A DNA stretch of 40,650 nucleotides from Lachnospiraceae bacterium (GCA_022510685.1 JAFLTA010000022.1:1-40650), one strand, 5' to 3'; shown: positions 8,460 through 17,082, numbered from the stretch's first letter. Numbers and translations are program-made. The notes: generated by a model not told the origin, from the letters alone.

Positions 8460-8680
8460 TGCAGGAAAGCATCACAAACATATTTTACTTACTACGACAG
8501 TGATTGTACATACAAACAATCGTCATTCCTTGGAATCAGATACCTTTTTCCTTGGAAACTGTCTGAGAATATATTCCTTCATGTCTTTACGTCAGGACGA
8601 ACCTTCTGTTTCAGAACACAAAACAAACGCCGTTTTTGCGTTTTCTTTATCATAATACTCTAAATTATAGATTTTTTCAA
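8401..8680 (-). ncRNA. Candidate small RNA or long leader upstream of the hydrogenase genes
   Basis: A strong minus-strand promoter (TTGAAA at 8680-8675, 17-nt spacer, TATTAT at 8657-8652) and the intrinsic terminator at 8404-8429 bracket about 245 nt with no convincing protein gene. Internal hairpins include AACGC/GCGTT, TTCTG-AAA-CAGAA and two short stems built on a repeated decamer TTCCAAGGAA. The 363-nt gap between genes (8342-8704) is filled by this unit plus the next promoter. A 19-codon reading frame (MKEYILRQFPRKKVSDSKE) is present but lacks a good ribosome binding site. I could not match it to 6S, SRP or tmRNA signatures. It may instead be a 5' leader with attenuation for the hyd genes. 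Confidence 0.45.
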
Positions 8681-8704
8681 GGTATCGGAAAAACATTCCC
8701 ATAA

Positions 8705-9559
8705 TCAGATATTGCCAATCATCTTCTTTACCGTAGGGATTCCAACCACTGCAAATAGTGCATATCCTATAAACAAATCACGATAATAGGCACTTGAGCC
8801 GCCAAATGCTTTTAACATCTCCGGCATACTCTTGTACGCTTCCCCAAAACCTATGTTGGCACCAAGTGTATTCATCGTTTTCATGTATACAATAGTCCAT
8901 GATATTCTGTGGGCAAACCACACAGTAAAAATACTGAGCACAACACAGACAATGAGACCCTTTAAATCTAATCCCTTTCCAAGCATAGAATAACCTTTGA
9001 GAGAAAATCCAATAATAGCTGCTCCTGCAACTCCCGCCAAATAACCTAGCTGGTATATGATTATCCATATAATACTACCGAGTAAAGCTCCAATAATTGC
9101 ACCTACCAATCCCAATAGCAGATTAGAGCCTACTGTATCACGCATCACTACACTTTCGGAAGCTGCATACCGGCCTGCACTACTAGTCTGAAAACTACCA
9201 TTGGCTGAATCCCTATTTTCCCAATTAGTTGAAGTGGCTCCTGTGCTGGCTCCAAAAGCCTCTTGACTAGGAGAAACTGTCGTTGCATCAAAGGCATCCA
9301 TAGAGTCAAAAGATGGTGCATTTTGGAAAGCATCCATCGCAGCATTTTGCGACCGTCCTGCCATCGGTTGCGGTGACGGCATTCCTCCCATTGGTGCCAC
9401 CTGCTGTGCCTGCCCTGCCACCGGTTGTGGTGACGGCATTCCTCCCATTGGTGCCGCCTGCTGTGCCTGCCCTGCCGCTGGCTGAGGCTGAGTTACAGCC
9501 GGCGTATCCATAATTTCATCTTCCATTAGAATACCATTGCTACTTGTTCCGTTATCCAT
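8705..9559 (-). CDS. Membrane protein with N-terminal NGILMEDEI motif and Gln/Pro/Gly-rich repeats (paralog A)
   Basis: Unrecognised 284-residue protein. It starts MDNGTSSNGILMEDEIMDT, then has a low-complexity Pro/Gln/Gly/Met region with two 19-residue repeats (about 26-63) and a Ser/Thr/Asn-rich stretch to about residue 143. The C-terminal half has about four membrane segments: SNLLLGLVGAIIGALLG, a Gly/Ala-rich helix, IVCVVLSIFTVWFAH and a last one near 262-275. The segment GYSMLGKGLDLKG recurs in the two upstream genes, so the three are paralogs. A good AAGGAG precedes the ATG. It is the last gene of a three-gene operon. No signal peptide is visible, so the tail is probably cytoplasmic. 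Function unknown. Confidence 0.85.
   Translation of the reverse strand: MDNGTSSNGILMEDEIMDTPAVTQPQPAAGQAQQAAPMGGMPSPQPVAGQAQQVAPMGGMPSPQPMAGRSQNAAMDAFQNAPSFDSMDAFDATTVSPSQEAFGASTGATSTNWENRDSANGSFQTSSAGRYAASESVVMRDTVGSNLLLGLVGAIIGALLGSIIWIIIYQLGYLAGVAGAAIIGFSLKGYSMLGKGLDLKGLIVCVVLSIFTVWFAHRISWTIVYMKTMNTLGANIGFGEAYKSMPEMLKAFGGSSAYYRDLFIGYALFAVVGIPTVKKMIGNI
9361..9474 (-). repeat. Two 57-bp tandem repeats inside paralog A
   Basis: Units at 9361-9417 and 9418-9474 differ at only a few positions and encode the 19-residue unit QPxAGQAQQxAPMGGMPSP. A third partial unit follows. Such in-frame repeats can vary in number by slippage. Confidence 0.85.
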
Positions 9560-9580
9560 AAATTCTTTCTCCTTTTGTAA

Positions 9581-10111
9581 TTAACAGTCCTCTGACTTCT
9601 TTTTTATCATAAAATATACCGTTGCGGCTGCAAAGAAATATCCCGCAAATACATAAATATAATATATTTTTAATTCATCAACATCCCGCAGTTTCAATAA
9701 TGATATGTAGTGAAACGGTGATGCCGGATTCATTCCTATGCCATTGATTTTATTTTTAATATACCACACTATCATTTTATAAAACCATGTTATCCTATGC
9801 ACTGCACCAACAGCAAACAGACCTACCAGCGAACAGGCAACTGCACCTTTTAAATCAAAGGCTCTGCCCAATAATTTATATCCCATCATTGCAAGTAACA
9901 CAACAGCAATATCTGCAAAAGGAGCAACGAGTTGCAAACCGACCTGAAATAACACAACTTCTATTATACCGCCAAGTATCACTCCGATAATTGCTCCCAT
10001 CAGTCCGGTTACAATGTTAGATGGTTCTTCATAAAAGCCACGTCTTACCGACCTGTTAGAAGCCGTATATCCACTTGCATTGTATGTACGCTTTCCCACT
10101 TTATTATTCAT
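9581..10111 (-). CDS. Membrane protein, short paralog B of the three-gene family
   Basis: A 176-residue protein sharing the membrane core of its neighbours: SNIVTGLMGAIIGVILGGII, MGYKLLGRAFDLKG and a following hydrophobic stretch ending in VHRITW, with a last membrane helix near the C-terminus. Its N-terminus is only a basic 35-residue tail (MNNKVGKRTYNASGYTASNR), without the NGILMEDEI peptide or the Q-rich region. The ATG at 10111 is chosen over an upstream GTG because AAGGGG stands at the right distance, exactly as in front of paralog C. It lies 21 nt before paralog A and 92 nt after paralog C. Function unknown. Confidence 0.8.
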   Translation of the reverse strand: MNNKVGKRTYNASGYTASNRSVRRGFYEEPSNIVTGLMGAIIGVILGGIIEVVLFQVGLQLVAPFADIAVVLLAMMGYKLLGRAFDLKGAVACSLVGLFAVGAVHRITWFYKMIVWYIKNKINGIGMNPASPFHYISLLKLRDVDELKIYYIYVFAGYFFAAATVYFMIKKKSEDC

Positions 10112-10203
10112 AAACTCTTGCCCCTTTCCCACTCTTGTTTTCCCTCAATACTTTTCCTATTTATCTTTCGATATATTTCTTTAATTGGGCTGCGCGCGAA
10201 CAC

Positions 10204-11526
10204 TCAATAGTTATTATATTTTGTCGCTATACCTACTTTTACCAGCGATTCAACCAGACCCACGATATATAGGATAATTGATGCTACTATATCAACGTAG
10301 TAATAAATGATATACTTTAACCCTAACTCCTTCAATATAGTACGCATACTGAAAAACACGTGCTGGAAGTCTAATTTTAAGGACATTTCATCGTTTACTT
10401 GTTTCATAAACCATAAAGCCCATCCCGCTTGATTTGCAATAAATATAGTAGGCAAAGCAAGGATAGCGCATACGATCACTCCTTTTTTATCTAATCCGCC
10501 CCCCAATAAACTATATAATATAAGCGCAATATATATTATACATGCACCGCCGATAAATCCCCAATAGCCGTTGTAATCGCACCAAACCATGAAAACTGCT
10601 CCCAGCGCATCACCTACCAGAGCACCTATCAAACCTAAAAAGATATTGGAATCGCGCCCTGCAAATTTTTCAAAAATATCCGGTTTTCCATATATATTTT
10701 TACTCTGAAATTTAGGGCGATATCCCGCATTAGTTTTTGAAAGACCCTGCGTTGATGTATCTTCCGGTTTTTTCCACCCTCCCTGCTCAGGTCGCAATGT
10801 ATCCGTCTGTTGTGCCGTAGTAAACGACGATGATGACTGACGGGGCTGACTTGCATCTGTTTGTCCTGCACCATACGATGATGCAGACTGCCGGGATTGT
10901 ACTTGTGCCGCATGTGCCTGCAATGCTGCTCCATACTGTGCTGTCGGCTGTTGGGACTGCAACGCCACCCGCTGTGCCTGCAATGCCGATGCTGCTGCTT
11001 GTTGTCCGGCAGCCGGTTGTTGGCTCATTTGCGATGCTTGTGCTGCCCGTTGCGACTGCAATGCTTGTGCTGCTGCTTGTTGTTGCGCTGCTTGCTGCTG
11101 TGATTGCACTTGTGCCTGAGACTGTGGTACTGCTCCATACTGCCCTGATGTCGACGGTTGGGACTGTACTTGTGTCTGTGACTGTATCTGTGGTCTCTGC
11201 ACGGACTGCGCCCCACCATACTGCCCCGGTACAGACTGTTGCGATTGGGGCTGCTGCGCTGTTCGCTGTGCATTCAACGCTTGCGCTGCTTGTTGCTGTG
11301 CCACCGGCTGTCGGGGCGCTTGCGCTGACTGTGCCTGTTGCATGGCTCCATACTGTCCTGATATCGACGGTTGGGGCTGCTGCACTACCTGTTGTTGCAC
11401 TGTTTGCTGCTGTGATTGCGCTTGTGGCACTTGCACCGGCTGTGGTGCTACAGGTGATGTCTCCAAAATTTCATCTTCCATTAGAATTCCGTTTGTGCTT
11501 TTTGTTTCTCCCACTCCGTTATCCAT
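10204..11526 (-). CDS. Membrane protein with long Gln/Ala/Ser/Gly/Tyr-rich N-terminal tail (paralog C)
   Basis: Unrecognised 440-residue protein. NGILMEDEIL (12-21) matches paralog A. Residues about 27-242 are a Q/A/S/P-rich low-complexity tail with five spaced QYGA-like motifs near 58, 102, 129, 197 and 217, resembling prion-like or condensate-forming sequences. Residues 243-290 are polar. The membrane core follows: SNIFLGLIGALVGDALGA, a second helix at about 325-341, LLGGGLDKKGVIVCAIL, and a final helix near 410-428. There is no signal peptide, so the tail should face the cytoplasm. First gene of the operon; AAAGGGG precedes the ATG. Its family, partner and function are unknown to me; length of the tail is likely variable between strains. 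Confidence 0.85.
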   Translation of the reverse strand: MDNGVGETKSTNGILMEDEILETSPVAPQPVQVPQAQSQQQTVQQQVVQQPQPSISGQYGAMQQAQSAQAPRQPVAQQQAAQALNAQRTAQQPQSQQSVPGQYGGAQSVQRPQIQSQTQVQSQPSTSGQYGAVPQSQAQVQSQQQAAQQQAAAQALQSQRAAQASQMSQQPAAGQQAAASALQAQRVALQSQQPTAQYGAALQAHAAQVQSRQSASSYGAGQTDASQPRQSSSSFTTAQQTDTLRPEQGGWKKPEDTSTQGLSKTNAGYRPKFQSKNIYGKPDIFEKFAGRDSNIFLGLIGALVGDALGAVFMVWCDYNGYWGFIGGACIIYIALILYSLLGGGLDKKGVIVCAILALPTIFIANQAGWALWFMKQVNDEMSLKLDFQHVFFSMRTILKELGLKYIIYYYVDIVASIILYIVGLVESLVKVGIATKYNNY

Positions 11527-11547
11527 AACTCATTCCCCTTTCCCACA

Positions 11548-11572
11548 AATGAATTTTTCATTCGCTATTATA
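11548..11572 (-). promoter_or_regulatory. Putative -10 and palindrome in front of the three-paralog operon
   Basis: A minus-strand TATAAT (11572-11567) lies 41 nt before the start of paralog C; no good -35 is seen. A perfect inverted repeat AATGAA-TTT-TTCATT (11548-11562) covers the expected start site and may be an operator or a 5' mRNA hairpin. Confidence 0.4.
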
Positions 11573-11595
11573 TTAACATAGACATATAAAAATTT

Positions 11596-12342
<747 letters not shown>

Positions 12343-12370
12343 TATAAACTATACGTGGTAATAATTTTCT

Positions 12371-12416
12371 GGATACAACAAAAGGGATTTATAACTTCCT
12401 GTTATAAATCCCTTTT
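12371..12416 (-). terminator. Intrinsic terminator of the GH94 gene
   Basis: A perfect 16-bp stem (12380-12395 and 12401-12416) with a 5-nt loop, ending AAAAGGG/CCCTTTT. T-rich sequence flanks both sides, so it can act in either direction, but only the minus-strand GH94 gene ends here (stop at 12454). Confidence 0.9.
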
Positions 12417-12453
12417 CATGGCTATATTAATAGTGCTTTCAAAATCATTATCC

Positions 12454-14856
12454 CTACATCACCATTCTCACTTCTGTCACATCCGTCAGTTTATCTGCCG
12501 GAATGTAATTGTCATTCTGTTTCTCACCATTGATGTAAAACTCCTTGAATCCAGCCTGGGCGCCATTTGGATTTTCTACCTTGATAATAACCTTGCTTCC
12601 ACGGTAGTTTTTCTCCATGGTCATTTCCTTCCAGTCAGCCGGAATCGTCGGTGCAACTCGGAGACCATCCAGGTCAGGACGCATACCGCAGATACCCTCT
12701 ACGCATCCCACCATACAAGTAGAAGCTGTACCTGTCAGCCAGTGTACATGGGAACGTCCATGGAACGGACTCTCATCACCCTCCGTATACTGACCATGAA
12801 CATAAGGCTCCAGCTTACGGATTTCTGCCTGGTCGTTCTGAGAAGATGGTGAACTTTCCTCAAAATACTTAAACGCCTTGTCGCCATGTCCCATCAGCGA
12901 CTCTGCCAGAATCAACCATCCCTGTGTCTGGGAGAAAATACCACCATTTTCCTTGGTGGATGGCGGGAACAATCCGGCAAGAGCACCGTCAAAGTAATGG
13001 TCTACATAAGAAGGTGCCATAACTTTGGCTCCATATGCCGTATTTAATTCTTTCTCCACTGTCTCCATGGCAGTCTCAGCCTGCTCTTTTGTGGCATGAC
13101 CGGAAATAACAGCCCATGTCTGTGGATTCAACCACATACTTGCCTCAGGATCTTTCTTGGAGCCAATCAGCTCCCCGGTCTCCTTGAAACCACGGTTGTA
13201 GCGGTCGTCCTCCCACCAGAGATCATTAATCTTATCGCCAACCTCTTTCTGAGTTTTGTCGAGATAAGCAATATATTCTGTGTCGTTTTTCTTTTCTGCG
13301 AAGTAACGCATAATGGTAAATGCATAATATAACTGCAGAGCGACGAAAGAAGATTCTCCCTGTGCTCCCAGTCGGAGACAATCGTTCCAGTCCGCATGCA
13401 ATCCTGCCGGCAGACCATGTGGCCCCAAATGGTTCATAGAAAACTCAATGGCTTTCTGCAAATGCTCATACACCGTAGCCTTTTTCTCTACATTTGACCA
13501 GATAATCTCCTCGTCAATAAAATCCAAATGTCCTGTCTCTGCAATATATTTATATACTGTCGGAAATAACCACAGCGCATCGTCTGCACGATATGCCGGA
13601 TGTCCTGTCTCCTTTACATAATCCGGGTCGTCCGGTGTCCCCTCATGTCCTGCACGCACGTCATGGTCAAAACGCACCAGAGGTAGTCCACCACCATTAT
13701 CCACCTGCGCGGAAAGCATAAACCGAATCTTTTCCAGTGCCGCCTCGGGGTCTGTATGAATGACACCCTGAATATCCTGAACCGTATCGCGATAACCATA
13801 TCCGTTTCTCTCACCACAATAAATGAAAGATGCTGCTCTGGACCAGGTAAATGTCAGGAAACACTGGTAAGCATTCCATGTATTTACCATACTGTTAAAT
13901 GCCTGACTTGGCGTTTCAATTTTGAAATTCTCCAATTTAGTATGCCAGTAGCTCTTTAATTCCTCGATTTCTTTATCACATACGGAAACATCTTCATAAG
14001 CCGCGATAATCTGGTCTGCATCTGACTCTTTATATCTACCCAGCAGGAATGCCATGGTTTTCGTCTCACCCGGAGCCAGCGTAAGTGCAGTATGTAATGC
14101 ACCACAACTATTGTCATTATAATTACATACCCCATCACACTCACCACGCTCTACCGCAACAGGATTGCCATAGCTATGATACATACCGATAAATGCTTCC
14201 TTATCACCATTATAGGAAGTCACCGGCTGCCCTGCCAGACCAAAGAAACGCTCCTTTCCATTACTTCCGTCCGGTCCTTTATACCAGTTTAAGTTAATCT
14301 GCTGGTAAATTTTATTCTTGCGGAAACTGGTGTTGGTCGTGCAGAGAGAATACTGCAGGTTCACCTGATCCTGATTGTAATTGTCATCGTTGGAAAGCTC
14401 CGCATAGCCGAACACTGAAATCTTTCTCGGCTTGTCCGATGCATTGGTCACTTTACAGCACCATACCTCATATACCTTATTCAGAGGAACATAAAACATT
14501 GCCTCGGATTTGATTCCTGCATACTCAGCAAACATCTTTGTATATGCTGTTCCGTGACGAACCTCACTCTTGTATTCATTCAAATCCTTTCCGACAGGCT
14601 GCCATGATGCAGACCAAAAATCAGCGGTCTCATCATCACGAAGATATATGTAGCGTCCGGGTGTATCATCGCTGTTGAAATGATAGCGCAGGATACGCCC
14701 ATTAGCACCACTTTTTACAAAACTGTAACCACCTGCATTATTGGAAATAATTGCACCGTACTCCGGAGAGCCCAGATAGTTACACCATGGTGCCGGTGTG
14801 TTGGGTTTGGTGATGACATACTCCCTATTCTCATCATCAAAATAGCCAAAGTTCAT
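12454..14856 (-). CDS. GH94 disaccharide phosphorylase (cellobiose/chitobiose phosphorylase family)
   Basis: An 800-residue GH94 inverting phosphorylase that should split a beta-linked disaccharide with phosphate into an alpha-sugar-1-phosphate and a sugar, saving ATP. Start FGYFDDENREYVITKPNTPAPW and NYLGS are typical; GYRDTVQDIQGV and the general-acid segment HADWNDCLRLG (catalytic Asp 492) are present, as is the late KENGGIFSQTQGW and WLTGTAS. The spacing of the acid and segments such as GRYIYLRDDETADFWSASWQPV resemble the N,N'-diacetylchitobiose and cellobionate branches at least as much as classical clostridial cellobiose phosphorylase, so the substrate is left open. No signal peptide: cytoplasmic. 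AAGGAGG precedes the ATG; it is a single-gene unit with its own terminator. Confidence 0.9.
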   Translation of the reverse strand: MNFGYFDDENREYVITKPNTPAPWCNYLGSPEYGAIISNNAGGYSFVKSGANGRILRYHFNSDDTPGRYIYLRDDETADFWSASWQPVGKDLNEYKSEVRHGTAYTKMFAEYAGIKSEAMFYVPLNKVYEVWCCKVTNASDKPRKISVFGYAELSNDDNYNQDQVNLQYSLCTTNTSFRKNKIYQQINLNWYKGPDGSNGKERFFGLAGQPVTSYNGDKEAFIGMYHSYGNPVAVERGECDGVCNYNDNSCGALHTALTLAPGETKTMAFLLGRYKESDADQIIAAYEDVSVCDKEIEELKSYWHTKLENFKIETPSQAFNSMVNTWNAYQCFLTFTWSRAASFIYCGERNGYGYRDTVQDIQGVIHTDPEAALEKIRFMLSAQVDNGGGLPLVRFDHDVRAGHEGTPDDPDYVKETGHPAYRADDALWLFPTVYKYIAETGHLDFIDEEIIWSNVEKKATVYEHLQKAIEFSMNHLGPHGLPAGLHADWNDCLRLGAQGESSFVALQLYYAFTIMRYFAEKKNDTEYIAYLDKTQKEVGDKINDLWWEDDRYNRGFKETGELIGSKKDPEASMWLNPQTWAVISGHATKEQAETAMETVEKELNTAYGAKVMAPSYVDHYFDGALAGLFPPSTKENGGIFSQTQGWLILAESLMGHGDKAFKYFEESSPSSQNDQAEIRKLEPYVHGQYTEGDESPFHGRSHVHWLTGTASTCMVGCVEGICGMRPDLDGLRVAPTIPADWKEMTMEKNYRGSKVIIKVENPNGAQAGFKEFYINGEKQNDNYIPADKLTDVTEVRMVM

Positions 14857-14894
14857 ATGTTTGTTCCTCCTTAAATATAATTAATATAATTTAC

Positions 14895-14918
14895 ATTATA
14901 AAGTGTGCTCTGCACACT
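14895..14918 (-). promoter_or_regulatory. Palindrome and TATAAT upstream of the GH94 gene
   Basis: A consensus TATAAT (14900-14895) lies 38 nt before the GH94 start, but no -35 is present. Directly upstream is a perfect palindrome AGTGTGC-TCT-GCACACT (14902-14918), in the place of the spacer. This fits a regulator-dependent promoter, or a hairpin in a read-through transcript from 15080. Confidence 0.5.
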
Positions 14919-14945
14919 ATTTTGAACAAATATCACTTACCCACA

Positions 14946-15080
14946 AAGCAAAAACACCTGTCACCGATTGCGCAGCTAATCTGAACCCTATTTCGCGCCC
15001 AGACGTTATGCTTGTGACAGGTGCAACTTTTCAAATCGGTGTATCGTTCTCATTATACGACACAGCCGAAATCAGTTCAA
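14946..15080 (-). ncRNA. Promoter, structured element and terminator between asnB and GH94: small RNA or attenuator leader
   Basis: Minus strand TTGAAC (15080-15075), 17-nt spacer and TATAAT (15057-15052) form an excellent promoter. About 30 nt after the start site a perfect 10-bp stem CACCTGTCAC/GTGACAGGTG (15014-15023 and 14955-14964) encloses 49 nt with an inner helix (TCTGGG/TTCAGA), and is followed by TTTTTGCTTT. A separate upstream segment CACCGATT can pair with AATCGGTG, which overlaps three bases of the terminator's 3' arm, so antitermination or a pseudoknot is possible. Either a ~95-nt RNA is made, or the element gates transcription of the GH94 gene 90 nt downstream. I do not recognise a known riboswitch. 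Confidence 0.5.
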
Positions 15081-15116
15081 GAAAATTCTTTGCATTTTAC
15101 ACTATTTTTGCGTTTA

Positions 15117-16967
15117 TTATACTATCCTCACCCGATACTTCTCCAACCAATAGTTTATCTGCAGCAAATATGCTAACATTTGCGGTCCAGCCATAAGCTG
15201 ACCATACCATGGTTTTCCATAATCTTTTACACTGGCAATAAATGCTCGGGTCTTTTCCACATCCACAATCTGCCCAATAGGGGCGTCAGAGTCTTCCAGA
15301 ACATGCAACAGCCGCTCTCCCAAAAGCTGCTCATAATACGGGTCATAACTTTTCGGATAAGGGCTTTTTTTGCGAAAAAGGATCTCATCCGGCAAAAGCC
15401 CCCGGGATGCCTGACGCAGCACATTTTTTACCACGCCGTCTTTCGCCTTCATTTCCCATGGAACATTGAAAATATATTCCACCAAATCTCTATCTGCAAA
15501 AGGCACCCTCGCTTCCAATCCGGAGTGCATACTCGTTCTGTCCATTCTGTTTAGGAGCGTCTGCATAAAATACCGGATATTCAGATAGCCAATCTGTCTG
15601 CGGTTCGTCTCTATTTCATCTTCCCCCGGCAGTATCGCCACTTCTCTTACAGAAGCCTCATACACCTCCTGCACAAACTCATCCATAGGCAGTTCATCCA
15701 GCAAATCCTCACGAAGCAAAGACTTTCGCGGTGTCAAATCCGGTGTCCACGGAAACGTTCCACAATTTAAGAATTGTTCCCGGTGAAACCACGGATATCC
15801 CCCAAACACTTCATCTGCACATTCTCCGGTAAGCACTACCTTATGATTCTCACTGACCAGTTTACAAAAATGCACTAACGAAGAATCCACATCTGCCATA
15901 CACGGCATATCGTGGGAATCTACGGACGCATACAGCAAATCTGCCTGCGTCTGGTAATCACATTCCAGATAATGATGCTCCGAACCTAAATATTCAACCA
16001 TCTTATCTACGTAAGGTCTGTCTTGGGACGGTTGGAAGGCATTTGCCTTGAAATACTTCTGGTTTCCCGTAAAGTCAAAGGAATATGTGGTGAGACGCTC
16101 TCCCTTTTTCTTCAAAGCATCCGCACACACTGCAGACACCACACTGGAATCCACGCCACCGGAGAGAAAAGTACATATCGGCACATCCGACACCATTTGT
16201 CTGCAAATTACATCCCGGAGCATTTCCTTGGTTTTGCGGATGGTGGTATGGTAATCGTCCTCGTGGGGGCGGCTGGACAAATGCCAATACTGCGTGTGAT
16301 GTATTCCATAACGACTCACCGACAGGTAACAGCCCGGTTTCACTTCGCGAAAACCCTTATAAAGTCCTGAGCCCGGAATCCGCGCCGGACCCATTCCCAA
16401 CAATTCACACAATCCCTTTTTATCAATTTCCGCAGACACACCCGGAAAAGCTAACAGCGCCTTAGGCTCCGAGCCAAAGATTAGTGTACCGTTTTGCTCC
16501 GTATAAAATAAAGGTTTGATTCCGAAACTGTCCCGATAGAGATATAAGGTGTCGTGACGCTCATCTAAGATTGCGAAGGCAAAAATACCGTTAAGACGGA
16601 TGACAAATTCCGGTCCATACTCCAAAAAAGACAGCAGAATGACTTCCGTATCCGATGTGGTCTGAAAACGCCATCCTCTGTCCTTTAGTTCTTTCCGCAA
16701 CTCCTTTGCATTATATATTTCTCCGTTATAAACAATCTGGTAGGAATAACTTCCCCGCCGCCTGCACATAGGCTGCTTGCCATCTTTCAAGTCAATAATG
16801 GAAAGTCTGGTATGGGCTAATCCTGCCCGTTTTCCCAGATAACGCCCCTGTTCATCCGGTCCTCTATGATATAAGCAGTTCTGCATTTCCTGCAATACGC
16901 TTTCATACTTTGTGCTCTCTGCCGTAAAATCTGCATTTCCATCAAAAAATCCCGCAATTCCACACAT
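15117..16967 (-). CDS. asnB: Asparagine synthase (glutamine-hydrolysing)
   Basis: Transfers ammonia from glutamine to aspartate using ATP. The N-terminal class II amidotransferase domain needs Cys as residue 2; I therefore place the start at 16967 (MCGIAGFFDG), two codons inside the first possible ATG. Further marks are NCLYHRGPDEQG, RLSIIDL and YNGEIYN. The C-terminal synthetase domain has the PP-loop FLSGGVDSSVV, LTGECADEVFGGYPWF and NRMDRTSMHSGLEARVPFAD. Length 616 residues is normal for AsnB. It is a single gene between the deoB terminator and the structured RNA element; no own terminator lies immediately after it, so transcripts may end at the one near 14955. Confidence 0.96.
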   Translation of the reverse strand: MCGIAGFFDGNADFTAESTKYESVLQEMQNCLYHRGPDEQGRYLGKRAGLAHTRLSIIDLKDGKQPMCRRRGSYSYQIVYNGEIYNAKELRKELKDRGWRFQTTSDTEVILLSFLEYGPEFVIRLNGIFAFAILDERHDTLYLYRDSFGIKPLFYTEQNGTLIFGSEPKALLAFPGVSAEIDKKGLCELLGMGPARIPGSGLYKGFREVKPGCYLSVSRYGIHHTQYWHLSSRPHEDDYHTTIRKTKEMLRDVICRQMVSDVPICTFLSGGVDSSVVSAVCADALKKKGERLTTYSFDFTGNQKYFKANAFQPSQDRPYVDKMVEYLGSEHHYLECDYQTQADLLYASVDSHDMPCMADVDSSLVHFCKLVSENHKVVLTGECADEVFGGYPWFHREQFLNCGTFPWTPDLTPRKSLLREDLLDELPMDEFVQEVYEASVREVAILPGEDEIETNRRQIGYLNIRYFMQTLLNRMDRTSMHSGLEARVPFADRDLVEYIFNVPWEMKAKDGVVKNVLRQASRGLLPDEILFRKKSPYPKSYDPYYEQLLGERLLHVLEDSDAPIGQIVDVEKTRAFIASVKDYGKPWYGQLMAGPQMLAYLLQINYWLEKYRVRIV

Positions 16968-17002
16968 AATCATTACACTCCCAAAGGATTCAATACAATA
17001 TA

Positions 17003-17027
17003 TGCAAAAAAGCGGAATTCGTACCGC
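17003..17027 (-). terminator. Intrinsic terminator after deoB
   Basis: Minus-strand short stem GCGG/CCGC (17012-17015 and 17024-17027) with a CGAA inner loop closed by one further pair, then TTTTTTG. It lies about 55 nt after the deoB stop. Confidence 0.6.
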
Positions 17028-17082
17028 AGTAATCAGATGCTTCCTGCTGATGATTCATGCACAATCTACCATCCGGTCAATA

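Noticed and set aside
8522..8582. 19-codon minus-strand frame (MKEYILRQFPRKKVSDSKE) as a small protein gene
   Set aside because: The sequence before its ATG has no real ribosome binding site and it overlaps the repeated hairpins. I keep it as a note, not a gene.
8410..8655. Plus-strand 81-codon open frame in the candidate RNA region
   Set aside because: No ribosome binding site, no protein-like pattern, and it runs through the terminator and promoter elements of the opposite strand.
10830..11528. Long plus-strand open frame (232 codons) opposite the Q-rich gene
   Set aside because: It is the shadow of the repetitive Gln/Ala codons; its translation is low-complexity Leu/Val/Ala with no ribosome binding site, while the minus frame has a good start and a membrane core shared with its neighbours.
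14955..15023. Known riboswitch, tRNA or SRP RNA in the asnB-GH94 gap
   Set aside because: I compared remembered core signatures (T-arm and anticodon arm, SRP domain, TPP, purine, FMN, ZTP, c-di-GMP) and none fits; a GGTTCA piece that recalls a T-arm lacks the matching helix.
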